64,000 nt of DNA from Prochlorococcus sp. AG-402-O16 (GCA_003216415.1 QCIY01000006.1:24589-88588); one strand, 5' to 3'. Positions 19,966 through 28,662 are shown, counted from the stretch's first letter. Notes: generated from the letters alone by a model not told the origin. Program-made: numbers and translations.

Positions 19966-20618
19966 TTAGATATCAAAACTCCCTTGATATAGTCTTCTTT
20001 ATCAATTTTTTCAAGTACATCCAATCCACTTATAATTTTTCCAAAGATTGAATATCTTCCGTCTAGTTCTGGAATCTTATTAGTTACAAAAAAAAATTCA
20101 GTAGATGAAGAGTTATTTTCACCGATCTTAACCATAGCGATTGACCCCTTTTCAAAAGTATTAATTAAATCTTCAATTTTATAAGGGTTAAGGATTTGAT
20201 AGTTATATCTTGGATTAATTTCTTTTTTGAATTTCATCTCTAAGGGTATTGAAGGATTTCTCTTATTAAGAGTTTGATGTCTTTCAATATAAAATTTATT
20301 TTCCGGATTAACGCCGCCGTGTATAAACCTTACTTGGGGATAATTTATTATTTTATAAAATTTTTGATTAACGTAAATATTATTATTTATATTTTCTAGA
20401 AAGTTTGATACTGTAACTGGATTATCTTTACCAAGTAATTTAACTTCAAAATCACCCTTTGAAGTTTTGAATTGTATAACTTTATCACCTTCAATACAAT
20501 TTAATTTGAGTTTTTGACAATAATAATTTGTGTTAATCTCATTTTTGAAATTACAAGCTGTAAGCAAGAAAAAAGTATTGAAGAAAAATACTGCTTTTAA
20601 AAAATATTTTTTTTTTAT
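19962..20618 (-). CDS. Cyclophilin-type peptidyl-prolyl isomerase, predicted lipoprotein with non-canonical start
   Basis: The cyclophilin domain starts with [14 protein letters not shown] and includes the [21 protein letters not shown] and [14 protein letters not shown] segments. The first usable canonical start would be a TTG at 20565-20567, but that removes all residues before the lipobox LLTAC. The frame stays open for 17 codons further to 20618 and reads [22 protein letters not shown], a lipoprotein signal peptide. The codon where ATG is expected is ATA, 6 bases after a GGAGGG ribosome-binding site and overlapping the ycf4 stop as ATAA. I annotate from there. The usual catalytic Arg is not obvious, so isomerase activity is uncertain. 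Confidence 0.72.
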   Translation of the reverse strand: MKKKYFLKAVFFFNTFFLLTACNFKNEINTNYYCQKLKLNCIEGDKVIQFKTSKGDFEVKLLGKDNPVTVSNFLENINNNIYVNQKFYKIINYPQVRFIHGGVNPENKFYIERHQTLNKRNPSIPLEMKFKKEINPRYNYQILNPYKIEDLINTFEKGSIAMVKIGENNSSSTEFFFVTNKIPELDGRYSIFGKIISGLDVLEKIDKEDYIKGVLISN

Positions 20619-21172
20619 TTTAAACCCTCCAAATTAACATTTAAAAATTTAGCAAGGCGAGCTCCTTCTTCTTCAACCTGAAGAAGTGGTTTAAGTTCAC
20701 CTGCTCCACTTAGAGGGAGAGGTTTTTTTCTACCTTTGAGGACCAAAGCAATCCTTCTTCTGGGATTAAATCCCTCGCTTATATCCAACTTAACTGATTT
20801 AATTTCATCGAATTTCAATTTAACTTCAATATCTTTAAATAACCCTTTTCTTTTAATTTCTACAGATTTTGATGATTTATCAAAAAAATTACTTCCTGAA
20901 CCAAAGTTTATATAAACTAAATACCATAAATAAAAGTTAAGTAGATTAGCTAATACTCCATACGCTCCCATTATTATTCCTTGAGGTACAAATAATAAAG
21001 TTGAAGGGTTACCTAAGGGTAATAAATCTTTTCCTGTGTAGCTAGATATAGAGGCTAAAAGGAACCCAATACCCCCAATAGTCAACATTCCACCAATAAT
21101 GTAATTCGAGATTTTTCTTGATCCACCAATTTTTTGTTCGATTTTATCGAAAGAAGTGAGGTCTGAATTCAT
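20615..21172 (-). CDS. ycf4: Photosystem I assembly protein Ycf4
   Basis: 185 residues, the normal Ycf4 length. Two membrane helices near the N-terminus (YIIGGMLTIGGIGFLLASISSY and GIIMGAYGVLANLLNFYLWYLVYI) flank the conserved LLPLGNPSTLLFVPQGI loop, followed by the soluble part with NFGSGSNFFD and RRRIALVLKGRKKPLPL. Ycf4 is a thylakoid scaffold for photosystem I assembly. The stop is TAA, overlapping the ATA start of the downstream cyclophilin gene. Confidence 0.95.
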   Translation of the reverse strand: MNSDLTSFDKIEQKIGGSRKISNYIIGGMLTIGGIGFLLASISSYTGKDLLPLGNPSTLLFVPQGIIMGAYGVLANLLNFYLWYLVYINFGSGSNFFDKSSKSVEIKRKGLFKDIEVKLKFDEIKSVKLDISEGFNPRRRIALVLKGRKKPLPLSGAGELKPLLQVEEEGARLAKFLNVNLEGLK

Positions 21173-21354
21173 TTTTATCTTTTTTTAGAACCTAATTCAG
21201 ATAATTTAACAAACTAAGGGAGTATTCTTACCTAATTTTTAATAAAAAAGTCAGGAAAGCTTTACAAGGCATTTCAGATATGCAAATATTTCCCCACATT
21301 ACTCTCAATCTTTGTTACAGTCACTGCGTATCCCGAAGCTAAAAACGATTTCTC

Positions 21355-22431
21355 ATGACGATCGCAGTTGGTAGCGCCCCACAAAGAGGATGGTTTGATG
21401 TCCTCGATGATTGGTTGAAGCGCGACCGCTTTGTATTTATTGGTTGGTCCGGACTACTTTTACTTCCTTGTGCATATCTTGCTATTGGTGGTTGGTTTGT
21501 TGGAACAACATTTGTTACCTCTTGGTACACACACGGAGTTGCAAGCTCATACCTTGAAGGTTGTAACTTCTTAACAGCAGCTGTAAGTACCCCTGGTGAT
21601 GCCATGGGACACAGTCTTCTATTTTTATGGGGTCCTGAAGCCCAAGGTAGTTTCGTTAGATGGCTACAACTTGGTGGACTTTGGAACTTCGTTGCATTAC
21701 ATGGAGTATTTGGCCTAATTGGTTTTATGCTTCGTCAGTTTGAAATTGCTGGCCTTGTTGGAATTAGACCATACAATGCTTTGGCTTTCTCAGCAGTAAT
21801 TGCAGTTTTCACAAGTATTTTCCTAATTTATCCTTTAGGACAGCATAGTTGGTTCTTCGCACCTTCATTTGGTGTTGCAGCAATCTTCCGTTATATCCTG
21901 TTCATTCAAGGTTTTCACAATATAACTCTAAATCCATTCCACATGATGGGAGTTGCTGGAATTCTTGGTGGTGCTCTACTTTGCGCCATTCATGGAGCTA
22001 CAGTACAAAACACTTTGTATGAAGATACAAGTATTTATACAGATGGTAAGGTTCAAAGTTCAACATTTAGAGCTTTTGACCCTACACAAGAAGAAGAAAC
22101 TTATTCAATGATTACAGCGAATAGATTCTGGAGTCAAATCTTCGGTATTGCTTTCTCAAACAAGCGTTTCTTACATTTCTTGATGCTATTTGTACCTGTT
22201 ATGGGTATGTGGACATCTTCAATTGGTATTGTCGGCTTAGCACTAAACTTAAGAGCTTATGATTTCGTAAGCCAAGAAATTCGTGCAGCAGAAGATCCAG
22301 AATTTGAAACTTTCTATACAAAAAATATACTTTTGAACGAAGGTATGCGAGCATGGATGTCTTCTGTGGATCAACCACATGAAAACTTTGTATTCCCTGA
22401 GGAGGTTCTTCCACGTGGAAACGCCCTTTAA
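21355..22431 (+). CDS. psbD: Photosystem II D2 protein
   Basis: 358 residues with five membrane helices. N-terminus [24 protein letters not shown] and the segments [40 protein letters not shown] and the C-terminal [15 protein letters not shown] are diagnostic of D2. With D1 it holds P680 and the quinones of photosystem II. No Shine-Dalgarno sequence is visible just upstream of the start, as is common for this gene. psbC starts inside its last 17 bases. Confidence 0.99.
   Translation: MTIAVGSAPQRGWFDVLDDWLKRDRFVFIGWSGLLLLPCAYLAIGGWFVGTTFVTSWYTHGVASSYLEGCNFLTAAVSTPGDAMGHSLLFLWGPEAQGSFVRWLQLGGLWNFVALHGVFGLIGFMLRQFEIAGLVGIRPYNALAFSAVIAVFTSIFLIYPLGQHSWFFAPSFGVAAIFRYILFIQGFHNITLNPFHMMGVAGILGGALLCAIHGATVQNTLYEDTSIYTDGKVQSSTFRAFDPTQEEETYSMITANRFWSQIFGIAFSNKRFLHFLMLFVPVMGMWTSSIGIVGLALNLRAYDFVSQEIRAAEDPEFETFYTKNILLNEGMRAWMSSVDQPHENFVFPEEVLPRGNAL
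22400..22417 (+). promoter_or_regulatory. Ribosome-binding site and GTG start of psbC
   Basis: GAGGAGG at 22400-22406 lies 8 bases before the GTG at 22415 and inside the psbD coding region. This decides the psbC start in favour of GTG over the upstream in-frame ATG at 22379. Confidence 0.85.
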
Positions 22432-23797
22432 TAATTTATTAAGAGCTCCAAACCAAAGTATTGAGGAAACTGGTTATGCCTGGTATGTAGGCAACGCTAG
22501 ATTAATCAATTTATCTGGACGTTTATTAGGAGCTCACATTGCTCACTCTGGACTAATAGTCTTTTGGGCGGGAGCAATGATGCTCTTTGAGGTTAATCAT
22601 TTTACTTTTGATAAACCAATGTGGGAGCAAGGTTTAATCTGTATGCCACACGTCGCAATGTTTGGTTATGGAATAGGCCCTGGTGGTGAAGTTACTGATA
22701 TCATGCCTTTCTTCCAGGCAGGTGTGGTTCACTTAATAGCTTCTGCTGTTCTTGGTTTTGGTGGTATTTACCATTCATTAGCAGGTCCAGAAAAACTAGA
22801 AGAAGATTTTCCATTTTTCTCCACTGATTGGAGAGATAAAAATCAAATGACCAATATTCTTGGATATCATTTGATTGTTCTTGGTGTAGGTGCATTAGCA
22901 TGGTCAGTAAACTGGTGTTTTATTGGCGGTGCATATGACACATGGGCACCTGGTGGTGGAGAAGTTAGACTCGTTAATCCAACCTTAGACCCAAGAGTTA
23001 TTCTTGGTTATCTATTTAGATCTCCATGGGGAGGCGCTGGTTCAATAATCGGTGTTAACTCCATTGAAGATATAGTTGGTGGACATGTTTATGTGGGTAT
23101 TACTGCAATTATTGGAGGAATATTCCATATCTTTACAAAGCCTTTTGGATGGGCAAGAAGAGCATTCATCTGGAACGGTGAAGGACTACTAAGTTATGCT
23201 CTTGGTGGAATTTGTGTAGCAAGTTTTATTGCTTCAACATTCATCTGGTTTAATAATACTGCTTATCCTTCAGAGTTTTATGGCCCAACAAATGCTGAAG
23301 CTTCACAGGCCCAAAGCTTTACTTTCCTAGTGAGAGATCAAAGAATTGGAGCTAACGTAGGTTCAACAATGGGACCAACAGGTCTAGGAAAGTATCTCAT
23401 GAGATCTCCTACAGGTGAAATTATATTTGGTGGTGAAACAATGAGATTTTGGGACTTCAGAGGACCATGGTTAGAGCCTCTAAGAGGTCCTAATGGATTA
23501 AGCCTCGAGAAAATCCAAAATGATATTCAGCCTTGGCAAGTAAGAAGAGCTGCTGAATATATGACTCATGCTCCTAATGCTTCTATCAACTCTGTTGGTG
23601 GAATTATTACAGAACCTAATGCTGTTAACTTCGTTAACTTAAGACAATGGTTAGCTGCAGCTCAATTCTTCCTAGGATGGTTTACATTTATCGGTCACCT
23701 TTGGCATGCTGGACGTGCTAGAGCTGCCGCTGCTGGTTTCGAGAAAGGAATCGACAGAAAGAGTGAACCAGCTCTAGAAATGCCTGATTTAGATTAA
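22415..23797 (+). CDS. psbC: Photosystem II CP43 core antenna protein
   Basis: 460 residues from a GTG start, [14 protein letters not shown] onward. The GTG at 22415 is preceded by a strong GAGGAGG at 22400-22406, while the ATG at 22379 in the same frame has no ribosome-binding site and would add [12 protein letters not shown]; the GTG start is the rule in cyanobacteria and chloroplasts. Six helices with the chlorophyll-binding His residues, and the large lumenal loop with [29 protein letters not shown]. It overlaps psbD by 17 bp and is followed by a terminator. Confidence 0.98.
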   Translation: METPFNNLLRAPNQSIEETGYAWYVGNARLINLSGRLLGAHIAHSGLIVFWAGAMMLFEVNHFTFDKPMWEQGLICMPHVAMFGYGIGPGGEVTDIMPFFQAGVVHLIASAVLGFGGIYHSLAGPEKLEEDFPFFSTDWRDKNQMTNILGYHLIVLGVGALAWSVNWCFIGGAYDTWAPGGGEVRLVNPTLDPRVILGYLFRSPWGGAGSIIGVNSIEDIVGGHVYVGITAIIGGIFHIFTKPFGWARRAFIWNGEGLLSYALGGICVASFIASTFIWFNNTAYPSEFYGPTNAEASQAQSFTFLVRDQRIGANVGSTMGPTGLGKYLMRSPTGEIIFGGETMRFWDFRGPWLEPLRGPNGLSLEKIQNDIQPWQVRRAAEYMTHAPNASINSVGGIITEPNAVNFVNLRQWLAAAQFFLGWFTFIGHLWHAGRARAAAAGFEKGIDRKSEPALEMPDLD

Positions 23798-23813
23798 TTT
23801 CTATTTCATCTAC

Positions 23814-23846
23814 AAAAGCCCTATCTAAATGATGGGGCTTTTTTTT
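23814..23846 (+). terminator. Rho-independent terminator after psbC
   Basis: Inverted repeat AAAAGCCC / GGGCTTTT (23814-23821 and 23835-23842) with a 13-base loop and a run of eight T residues, 17 bp after the psbC stop. It ends the psbD-psbC transcript; the A-run on the other side could also serve the convergent maf gene. Confidence 0.9.
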
Positions 23847-23857
23847 GCTCAATTTTC

Positions 23858-24469
23858 TTATTTATTTAAATTTTTTCTAAGCCATGGCAAACTTAACCCC
23901 ATCACATTACTGAAACAACCCTCTATTTTTTCTATATATTTACCGCCTATGCCTTCTAAAGCAAATCCTCCGGCGCAATATAAAGGTTCATTTGTATTTA
24001 CATAACTCTTGATTTCCCAATCTTCCAACTTAGAAAAATAAACTCTTGAACTTACAGTTTCTTTTATAGTTTCAGTGATCTTAAAAACATTTGAAATTGA
24101 ATCGAAATTTCCAATAAGTAGAGTATGACCAGTATGTAAAAATCCAACTCCACCAGACATTTTTTTCCATCTAATAAATGCTTCTTCTTTATTAGATGGT
24201 TTCCCATAAGCTTCTCCTTTAAATTCAAAAATTGAATCACATCCAAGGATTTCCAAAGGACCATAATTATATTCTTCGGATAATGATATTTTTGGAATAT
24301 TTTCAGATAAACTATTAGCTTTCTGAAAAGATAATTCCAGAGCTAATTTGTATATATTTTTTTCATTTATTGAAGACTCATCAAAATCACTTGAAAACTG
24401 AAGGAACTCAATTTGACAATTTTCAAGTAATTTCTTTCTAGATTGGGAAGCAGAGGCTAGAATTAACAC
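23858..24469 (-). CDS. maf: Maf-like nucleotide pyrophosphatase
   Basis: 203 residues. The N-terminal [21 protein letters not shown] and the later [24 protein letters not shown] and [33 protein letters not shown] segments are the conserved Maf signature. Members hydrolyse non-canonical or methylated NTPs to monophosphates to protect nucleic acids; exact specificity cannot be read here. Convergent with psbC, with the cobQ gene divergent upstream. Confidence 0.92.
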   Translation of the reverse strand: MLILASASQSRKKLLENCQIEFLQFSSDFDESSINEKNIYKLALELSFQKANSLSENIPKISLSEEYNYGPLEILGCDSIFEFKGEAYGKPSNKEEAFIRWKKMSGGVGFLHTGHTLLIGNFDSISNVFKITETIKETVSSRVYFSKLEDWEIKSYVNTNEPLYCAGGFALEGIGGKYIEKIEGCFSNVMGLSLPWLRKNLNK

Positions 24470-24535
24470 AAATTTTTTATCAAATTATAATTCAATTTAC
24501 TAACTAATAAATTTTAAATTTAATATAAATTACTG

Positions 24536-26065
24536 ATGGATGTAGAAGCAAAATTACATGATATAAAGAAACCAATAATGGTCCTTGGAACTTCCAGTGG
24601 AGCAGGAAAATCGTTAACAGTTACTGCCATTTGCAGGATTCTAAAAAATTTAGGAGAAGAGCCAATACCTTTTAAAGGACAAAATATGAGTAACAACGCT
24701 TGGGTTGATTGGGAAGGTGGAGAGATGGCATATTCACAAGTACTTCAAGCTTTTGCTTGTGGTATTACTCCTTCTTCAGAGATGAATCCCATTTTATTAA
24801 AACCACAAGGTGATTCTACAAGTGAGGTGATTCACCTTGGTAAAAGTATAGGAATAACAACTGCCAAAAACTACTACAAAGATTGGTTTATTCCAGGTTG
24901 GGAAGTAATTAAAAAAAGCCTAAGTTCTATTTATAGAAAAAGTCCAAATTGCCGTTTAATTATCGAAGGGGCTGGAAGTCCAGTAGAAATGAATTTGATT
25001 CATAGAGATCTCACTAATTTAAAAATTGCTAAGTATTTAAATGCAAATTGCATATTGGTTACTGATATTGAAAGAGGAGGCGTATTTGCACAAATAATCG
25101 GAACACTTGAATTAATGAAACCTGAAGAAAAGAAGCTTATTAAGGGAATCATTATAAATAGATTCAGAGGGGACCTTTCATTATTTGAAGAAGGGAAAAA
25201 ATGGATAGAGGATAAAACTCAAATCCCAATAATTGGAGTTATTCCATGGTTAAATGATTCATTTCCTCCAGAAGATTCTTTAGATTTATTAGAAAAAAAA
25301 TCTCATTTTACGAATCCTGATATCAAAGTTGGGATCATAAAATTGCCCTCTATAAGTAACTTTTCAGATTTTGATCCACTAGAAAATGAAGATTCAATCT
25401 TAATAGAATGGATTAAAGACTCCCAAAACTTGAAGATGTACGACTTTATTATTCTTCCTGGTAGTAAACAAACTATTAAAGATCAAATATTTCTTGACAA
25501 ATCAGGTTTATCTCAGGATATAAGAGAATATTCTAATAATAAGGGAAACATTATTGGGATCTGTGGAGGTTTACAAATGTTAGGCACATCACTTGAAGAT
25601 CCATTTTTAAAAGAAGGTTCGAAAACTTTCTCAGAAAAAAAAATAAAAGGCATTGGATTACTACCATTAAAAACCACTTTCTTTGAGAAAAAATTAACTC
25701 GTCAAATCAGATGTGAATCTTTATGGCCATGCCATTCAAAAATTAATGGATTTGAAATTCACAATGGCCAGACCGCATTGGATGATACTCAAAACACATT
25801 AAAGATTAACCCTATTTTCAAAGACATTAATCTAGGTTGGTACAAAGAGAATAAAGAAGGTGGAACTATTGTGGGCACATATATGCATGGGATCTTTGAA
25901 AATGATAGTTGGAGAAATCAATATATTAATTTAATAAGAAAGAGTAAAAATTTACCAACATTAAATAAAAAATCAATAACTTATAAAGAGAAAAGGGAAT
26001 CGATTATTAATAAACTTGCTAATGAATTTAATAAACATTTAAATATCACATCAATATTAAATTGA
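24536..26065 (+). CDS. cobQ: Cobyric acid synthase CobQ
   Basis: 509 residues. ATP-binding N-terminus IMVLGTSSGAGKSLTVTAICRIL (13-35), KGQNMSNNAWV, and a C-terminal class I glutamine amidotransferase domain with the nucleophile in GICGGLQMLG and the His of GTYMHGIFEN. It amidates four side chains of adenosylcobyrinic acid diamide in B12 synthesis. It overlaps the ferredoxin gene by 4 bp (ATTGA). Confidence 0.97.
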   Translation: MDVEAKLHDIKKPIMVLGTSSGAGKSLTVTAICRILKNLGEEPIPFKGQNMSNNAWVDWEGGEMAYSQVLQAFACGITPSSEMNPILLKPQGDSTSEVIHLGKSIGITTAKNYYKDWFIPGWEVIKKSLSSIYRKSPNCRLIIEGAGSPVEMNLIHRDLTNLKIAKYLNANCILVTDIERGGVFAQIIGTLELMKPEEKKLIKGIIINRFRGDLSLFEEGKKWIEDKTQIPIIGVIPWLNDSFPPEDSLDLLEKKSHFTNPDIKVGIIKLPSISNFSDFDPLENEDSILIEWIKDSQNLKMYDFIILPGSKQTIKDQIFLDKSGLSQDIREYSNNKGNIIGICGGLQMLGTSLEDPFLKEGSKTFSEKKIKGIGLLPLKTTFFEKKLTRQIRCESLWPCHSKINGFEIHNGQTALDDTQNTLKINPIFKDINLGWYKENKEGGTIVGTYMHGIFENDSWRNQYINLIRKSKNLPTLNKKSITYKEKRESIINKLANEFNKHLNITSILN

Positions 26066-26313
26066 AAGAAACAAACATAAAGATTATATGGCCAAATAGT
26101 AATGAAACATTTGTTTCAGAGGGTGATGATTGGTTTTCTTCTGCAAAAAAAGCAGGTTTAGAAATCCCAACTGGCTGCCTTACAGGAAGTTGTGGAGCGT
26201 GTGAAATCGATGTTAATGGTAAAACAGTAAGGGCTTGTATTAGTACTATTAAAAATCATAAAAAATGTCCATTACAGGTTTCTTTAACTACAGATCCCTT
26301 TTGGCAAGAATAA
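26062..26313 (+). CDS. Plant-type [2Fe-2S] ferredoxin-like protein
   Basis: 83 residues from a TTG start overlapping the cobQ stop. Three cysteines of the plant-type cluster motif are in GCLTGSCGACEIDV (CxxxxCxxC), with the fourth in RACIST. It is shorter than photosynthetic PetF and less acidic. Coupling to cobQ suggests a redox step linked to cobalamin, but that is inference from position only. Confidence 0.85.
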   Translation: MKETNIKIIWPNSNETFVSEGDDWFSSAKKAGLEIPTGCLTGSCGACEIDVNGKTVRACISTIKNHKKCPLQVSLTTDPFWQE

Positions 26314-26319
26314 ATTTTA

Positions 26320-26853
26320 CTAAACAATACCAATTATTAGAAACAGAAAAACATAATAAAAAGTTGATCCTAAAAATGTGTTGATTAAAATAACCTCTTT
26401 TTTAATTTTTGAAGAGGCAATAATATAACTTCCTAAGATATGAGGTAAAATTGGGAAAGACCTTATGATTAAAATATAGAAAGATTTAAAAGTAATATTT
26501 GCAAAATATTTATATAGATTATTTTTTACTGGTTTGTCCAAAAATAATATATTCCTAGAAAATTTGAATTTAATTTTTCTCATAATAAGAACTTGAATCA
26601 CACTTAAAATAGTTAAAGCAGGAGAAAAAAATAAAACATAATTTAGACCAAAAATCTTTATTAATACAAAGTCAAAAATAATTGATAAAGGAAGACCTAA
26701 AAATATAGAAATAATATTTAAAGTTATCAAATATTTGTATTGAACATTATTTAGTAAAGATTCAATATCATAAGTATATTTAAATATTAATGCCAAAAAA
26801 TAAACCACTAAATAAGTAAAAAATACTTTAAAAATAACTGATTTATATTTCAT
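26320..26853 (-). CDS. TVP38/TMEM64-like (VTT domain) membrane protein
   Basis: 177 residues, about five membrane helices. The segment IRSFPILPHILGSYIIASSKIKKEVILINTFLGSTFYYV resembles the VTT/SNARE-associated (DedA-related) core, with the Arg-Phe-Pro-x-x-Pro motif, Gly-Ser and a late Gly. Members have been linked to lipid scrambling or transport. The gene is very A/T-rich. It borders the accessory island and could belong to it. Confidence 0.65.
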   Translation of the reverse strand: MKYKSVIFKVFFTYLVVYFLALIFKYTYDIESLLNNVQYKYLITLNIISIFLGLPLSIIFDFVLIKIFGLNYVLFFSPALTILSVIQVLIMRKIKFKFSRNILFLDKPVKNNLYKYFANITFKSFYILIIRSFPILPHILGSYIIASSKIKKEVILINTFLGSTFYYVFLFLIIGIV

Positions 26854-27096
26854 ATTTTTTTATATCTACAAAAGGCAAGAATTAAGAATAATCATGAAAA
26901 AAAATTTGAAATAAGAAGTCTCTTTTTAAAGTTATCATTCGTCAAAACATCAATTATTAAGATACCATTTTTTTTATTTTTTCTCTAAAAATATATGTCT
27001 TACAATCCTAGAGTAAGTTACACATCCTAGCCATAGCTTGTTTTTATTAATTAAAGGAAATAAAAGCCTGACAAGTTCAGCCTTAGGAAACAATAT

Positions 27097-27163
27097 AGAA
27101 CAAACCTGAACAATTTTTTCATATCGTCAATCAATTTTCCTCCAACAAATTCACCAACAAAGC
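27097..27163. repeat. Phased repeat block A (GAACA x2, CCAACA x2)
   Basis: GAACA at 27098 and 27108 (10-bp period) is followed by a conserved TTTTTTCATATCGT stretch and CCAACA at 27142 and 27154 (12-bp period). The 66-bp block is about 83% identical by eye to block B at 30205-30270. It lies in the 331-bp gap between the VTT gene and the oxygenase gene, which otherwise holds no recognisable gene. Read on the minus strand the block is open (FVGEFVGGKLIDDMKKLFR) but ends within about 35 codons. Confidence 0.75.
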
Positions 27164-27184
27164 AAACTAATTTTATATTTTCTC

Positions 27185-27808
27185 TTACCTAAATAAAATA
27201 TAATTGAAAGACAAACTTATTCGTTCTTCATCTGTATCATTAGGTTCAACGGAATGCGGTAACCAAGAAGGGAAAACAATTAGTAACTTTTCTACGGGCT
27301 TAACTGGAATTTTTGGTAAGTCATTTGGAAGAAATTTATACCCCTCTTTAAAAAATCCCATATTCTCCTCAGATTGCAAAAATCTCTCGTTGTAGTCTTT
27401 TATAAAAAGGAGATTTCCACCTTTCATTACTTGAGGAACTTTAATATAAAAAACACCTGAATATTTAGCTCCAGGATGCGTATGTGGGACATTCGACCCT
27501 CCTTTACCATTAATATTTATCCAAAAATCTACTAATCGAACATTTTCTCTTCTAGATTGTTGATGTATAGTTTGAATACATTTGGTAATTTGTTTCATTA
27601 ATTTCAAAATCTCAGGTGGATTCTGAAAATTAATTAAGTTGGGAGAATGATATGAGTTTTGACCTGAATTACTTTTTTTTTGAGAAGGGATATTTTTTCT
27701 AATTTCGTAACACTCTTTTTGCAAGTTGCCAATATTTACCTCTAAAAGAGAGTTCCAAAAAGGTTTTGGAAATATATAGAATTTTTTTATTTCCAAATTT
27801 TTAATCAA
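27185..27808 (-). CDS. 2OG-Fe(II) oxygenase superfamily protein
   Basis: 207 residues. The core NVPHTHPGAKYSGVFYIKVPQVMKGGNLLF, the late FPSWLPHSVEPNDTDEERISLSFNYI and the Arg that follows match the double-stranded beta-helix of the TIGR02466-like oxygenases: His in HTHP, a distal His in LPHSV and Arg in EERIS for 2-oxoglutarate. Cyanobacteria and cyanophages both carry relatives. The substrate is unknown. It is the first cargo gene of the island; the start overlaps nothing and no close partner gene is present. Confidence 0.82.
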   Translation of the reverse strand: MIKNLEIKKFYIFPKPFWNSLLEVNIGNLQKECYEIRKNIPSQKKSNSGQNSYHSPNLINFQNPPEILKLMKQITKCIQTIHQQSRRENVRLVDFWININGKGGSNVPHTHPGAKYSGVFYIKVPQVMKGGNLLFIKDYNERFLQSEENMGFFKEGYKFLPNDLPKIPVKPVEKLLIVFPSWLPHSVEPNDTDEERISLSFNYILFR

Positions 27809-27976
27809 ATATATGAATCATATCATGACTTTATATCAGCATAATACAAACAAACCCTCCTACAAAAGTCCCAAAAGCTACTTCTCTTTTAAGCAAAAGA
27901 TTAACTTTATTTTGAATATTTAAAAATCTGAAATTAAATCATAAAGATGATGCTTCAGAATACATAATAATTATAT

Positions 27977-28086
27977 GTCCGTAAAATAGTAAGATTTGAA
28001 ATCGTACGGAGAGGATGGGATTCTATCTCAAGTAATATAGGCAGATACTGGACTATTTTGGAGTAATTTTGTGTATATCCACGAAT
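27977..28086 (+). repeat. tRNA-Ser-end-like scar A with flanking repeat
   Basis: CGGAGAGGATGGGATTC at 28007-28023 matches the reverse complement of the tRNA-Ser 3' end at 34621 with one mismatch in 17. The 30 bases before it (27977-28006) recur at 32391 with three mismatches over 38. The roughly 80 bases from 28007 on resemble 29958-30047, sharing ATCTCAAG and AGGCAGA-ACTGGA. The 659-bp gap from 27809 to 28467 otherwise holds only the two small RNAs. Confidence 0.7.
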
Positions 28087-28155
28087 ACATTATTTGAATA
28101 TTTAGGGAACATTTTAAACGATATAGGAACGTCAATAAAATTAGTAAGTAGCCAT

Positions 28156-28181
28156 AAAAAAAACCCCTATTTCTAGAGGTA
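28156..28181 (-). terminator. Rho-independent terminator of the Yfr2-like RNA
   Basis: On the minus strand ACCTCTA / TAGGGGT (one G-U pair) with a GAAA tetraloop is followed by eight T residues (28156-28163). Confidence 0.85.
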
Positions 28182-28262
28182 TTATTTTGGTTTTACAGAA
28201 TTAAGTGTTTCCTTGTTTCCACTGTTTCAGTAAAACCACTCCTTCACACGTACATAAACTAT
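28156..28262 (-). ncRNA. Yfr2-family-like small RNA
   Basis: On the minus strand, GTGTGAAGGAGT is followed by a 9-bp stem TGGTTTTAC / GTAAAACCA (28230-28238 with 28188-28196). This stem encloses a loop region with GGAAACAAGGAAACA. A terminator hairpin and T-run follow (to 28156). The repeated GGAAACA words and the compact stem-plus-terminator architecture match my recollection of the Yfr2 family of abundant cyanobacterial sRNAs. The 3' end is fixed by the T-run; the 5' end is an estimate. No open reading frame on this strand explains the conservation-like features. Confidence 0.7.
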
Positions 28263-28345
28263 GCCATATTTTTCTTTTCCGTGGAAGGAGGAAATGGATT
28301 GTTACTAAACTGCCACATGTGCAAGTTGTCTCTTCTGGGATATTT

Positions 28346-28420
28346 GTCATTAAAAAACACCCTAATTTAAAGAAAAGGGTGTTTAATTATCAGAAATTAG
28401 TGTGTGAGGAGTTTCTGATG
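28346..28420 (-). ncRNA. Yfr10-like small RNA carrying the Yfr1 core motif in a hairpin loop
   Basis: The minus strand reads ACTCCTCACAC (28402-28412), the core of Yfr1, inside a perfect 8-bp stem ATCAGAAA / TTTCTGAT (28412-28419 with 28389-28396). A terminator hairpin with six T residues follows directly (28352-28384). In Yfr1 the motif is unpaired between two hairpins; placing it in a loop is what I recall for the less conserved Yfr10 family. A TAGATT element six bases before the presumed 5' A (28419) could be a -10 box. The 64-aa gene upstream might read through into it instead. Confidence 0.72.
28350..28388 (-). terminator. Rho-independent terminator for the Yfr10-like RNA and the 64-aa gene
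   Basis: AAACACCC / GGGTGTTT stem (28355-28362 with 28377-28384), 14-base loop, with six T residues on the minus-strand side. Confidence 0.85.
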
Positions 28421-28467
28421 CATATAATCTACTAGGAAAAGGTATTAAATATCTATAGTATTAATTA

Positions 28468-28662
28468 CTATTTCTTTTCCCAAAATAAATAAAGATTTGA
28501 AAACTGGTTTTTAGTATCTACTATTGAGGTACTTGTTGAGATCAACTTCCATCCTGCAGAATTACGTTTTTTCATAATTGCTGCAAGTTCGTTTTCTTGT
28601 CTTTGAGTATTTGCATTTCCAACTGCGTAATATATATCAAGATCATTTTCTAATTTTGCCAT
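28468..28662 (-). CDS. Small DUF4177-like protein
   Basis: 64 residues. Begins MAKLENDLDIYYAVGNA and has KKRNSAGWKLISTST, resembling the beta-strand/helix pattern of the small DUF4177 proteins (GWxLxSxSxx). A ribosome-binding-like AAGGTG (28670-28675 region read on the minus strand as CACCTT) is not strong. It lies directly upstream of the Yfr10-like RNA on the same strand and may share its terminator. Confidence 0.55.
   Translation of the reverse strand: MAKLENDLDIYYAVGNANTQRQENELAAIMKKRNSAGWKLISTSTSIVDTKNQFSNLYLFWEKK

Noticed and set aside
22379..22414. Upstream ATG start for psbC
   Set aside because: No ribosome-binding site, whereas the GTG at 22415 has a strong one and is the known start in cyanobacteria.
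26993..27184. Possible integrase N-terminus read on the minus strand of blocks A and B
   Set aside because: Both copies share FVG-x-x-VGG-x-LI-x-D-MK-x-LFR in frame, but they stop within about 35 codons and no catalytic motif is present; a non-coding phased array explains the similarity as well.
27831..27896. Minus-strand 21-codon frame ending in a hydrophobic GTFVGGFVCIMLI stretch
   Set aside because: It could be a single-helix peptide or a relic of one, but there is only a TTG start, no ribosome-binding site and an in-frame stop a short way upstream.
28205..28435. Plus-strand open frame of 76 codons
   Set aside because: It runs antisense through both small RNAs and the terminator at 28350; there is no ribosome-binding site, and the RNA features explain the sequence.
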